Below the pieces are notes generated by a model, which saw only the letters and a program-made list of their open reading frames with translations, was not told where the DNA came from and ran no database searches. Below are positions 63,815 through 64,000 of a DNA stretch of 64,000 nucleotides, piece by piece (within the stretch, counting starts at the first letter, position 1; the number at the start of each line of letters is the position of its first letter). The stretch spans positions 1 through 64,000 of the forward strand of contig NZ_JMQI01000009.1 in the NCBI RefSeq assembly GCF_000695625.1, given 5' to 3'. Both the position numbers and the translations under genes were made by a program. Source of the stretch: Amycolatopsis rifamycinica. GTDB taxonomy: Bacteria > Actinomycetota > Actinomycetes > Mycobacteriales > Pseudonocardiaceae.

Positions 63815-64000
63815 GTGACCGACTTCCGCGACCCAGCCGATCGTGATCCCGCGATGCCGCGCAAGGGTGCCGCCCGTACCGCCAAGCTCGCCAGTCTCCC
63901 GCTCGGCATCGCCGGCCGGGCAGTCGGCGGCTGGGGCAAGAGGCTCGCGGGCCAGAGCGCGGAACAGGTGAACGCGACGCTGTCGGCGAAGGCCGCCGAG
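63815..64000 (+). CDS. ABC1/AarF (UbiB-like) kinase, 5' part only
   Basis: The frame is open to the window end, 62 residues visible. MPRKGAARTAKLASLPLGIAGRAVGGWGKRLAGQSAEQVNATL is the N-terminus of the actinobacterial ABC1 family (Rv3197-like). GTG 63815 adds 13 residues before MPRKG; CAGAAT 7 bases upstream may be a -10 box for a leaderless start. ATG 63854 is the alternative. Confidence 0.75.
   Translation, partial: MTDFRDPADRDPAMPRKGAARTAKLASLPLGIAGRAVGGWGKRLAGQSAEQVNATLSAKAAE

Overview
The window is about 70% GC or more, uses GTG starts freely, has many 1-4 bp gene overlaps (ATGA/GTGA), and shows TAnnnT boxes placed 6-8 bases before start codons (leaderless genes). Gene families are mostly actinobacterial: UPF0182, YlbL-type PDZ/Lon-like protease, TIGR03624 zinc protease, PPA1309 family, YbaB/NlpC cassette, DUF222-HNH, and a tmRNA tag ending FALAA. 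The best inference is a chromosomal segment of a filamentous actinomycete of the Pseudonocardiaceae/Amycolatopsis kind. No phage, plasmid, CRISPR array or secondary-metabolite cluster is visible.

Layout. 0-4.6 kb: 3' end of a DUF222-HNH gene, a 63-bp tandem repeat, a coupled FMN reductase/LLM monooxygenase pair, and an unknown protein with a long Pro/Ala linker. 4.7-9.3 kb: a topoisomerase IV-like pair (parE, parC). 9.3-12.8 kb: a secreted ThuA/ricin-lectin protein behind a GH3 glycosidase. 12.9-15.3 kb: a type VII-like secretion cassette (EspC-like, NlpC/P60, two YbaB-like proteins). 15.4-20.1 kb: DsbA and DoxX/MauE redox pair, an amino-acid-binding lipoprotein and helicase HrpB. 20.2-26.2 kb: ABC exporter, TetR plus FAD monooxygenase with twin operators, and a two-component system whose kinase has an odd C-terminal exported domain. 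26.2-26.6 kb: an array of about ten 15-bp palindromes. 26.7-31.6 kb: MgtE-N-like protein, phosphate transporter, Lnt-like protein, secreted lipase.

31.5-39.3 kb: a complete histidine utilisation operon (hutH, hutU, an M20 hydrolase in the HutG slot, hutF, hutI) opposite an IclR regulator. 39.4-42.3 kb: a small protein, a diguanylate cyclase and an MFS transporter. 42.3-45.6 kb: ssrA (tmRNA) with repeats, then a sensor, kinase and regulator set. 45.7-52.3 kb: a small gene and an acyltransferase, then the conserved prfB-ftsE-ftsX-smpB block with an amidohydrolase and a PadR regulator. 52.6-55.1 kb: two identical initiator tRNA genes bracketing a TetR/FAD-monooxygenase module. 55.2-64 kb: UPF0182, PPA1309, PDZ protease, zinc protease, M48-like peptidase, a cyclodehydratase-like E1 protein and the start of an ABC1/AarF kinase. 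This order matches, as I recall it, the M. tuberculosis Rv3192-Rv3197 neighbourhood.

The most interesting signals are in the DNA rather than the proteins. They are the phased palindrome array (26.26-26.55 kb), a 13-mer GTCCnnnGTGGAC recurring well above chance and carrying rare A/T-containing codons inside genes, two intergenic pairs of inverted DnaA boxes with the same 14-bp spacing, a double-hairpin element found downstream of both ssrA and one tRNA-fMet, and twin operators at three divergent regulator/enzyme pairs.
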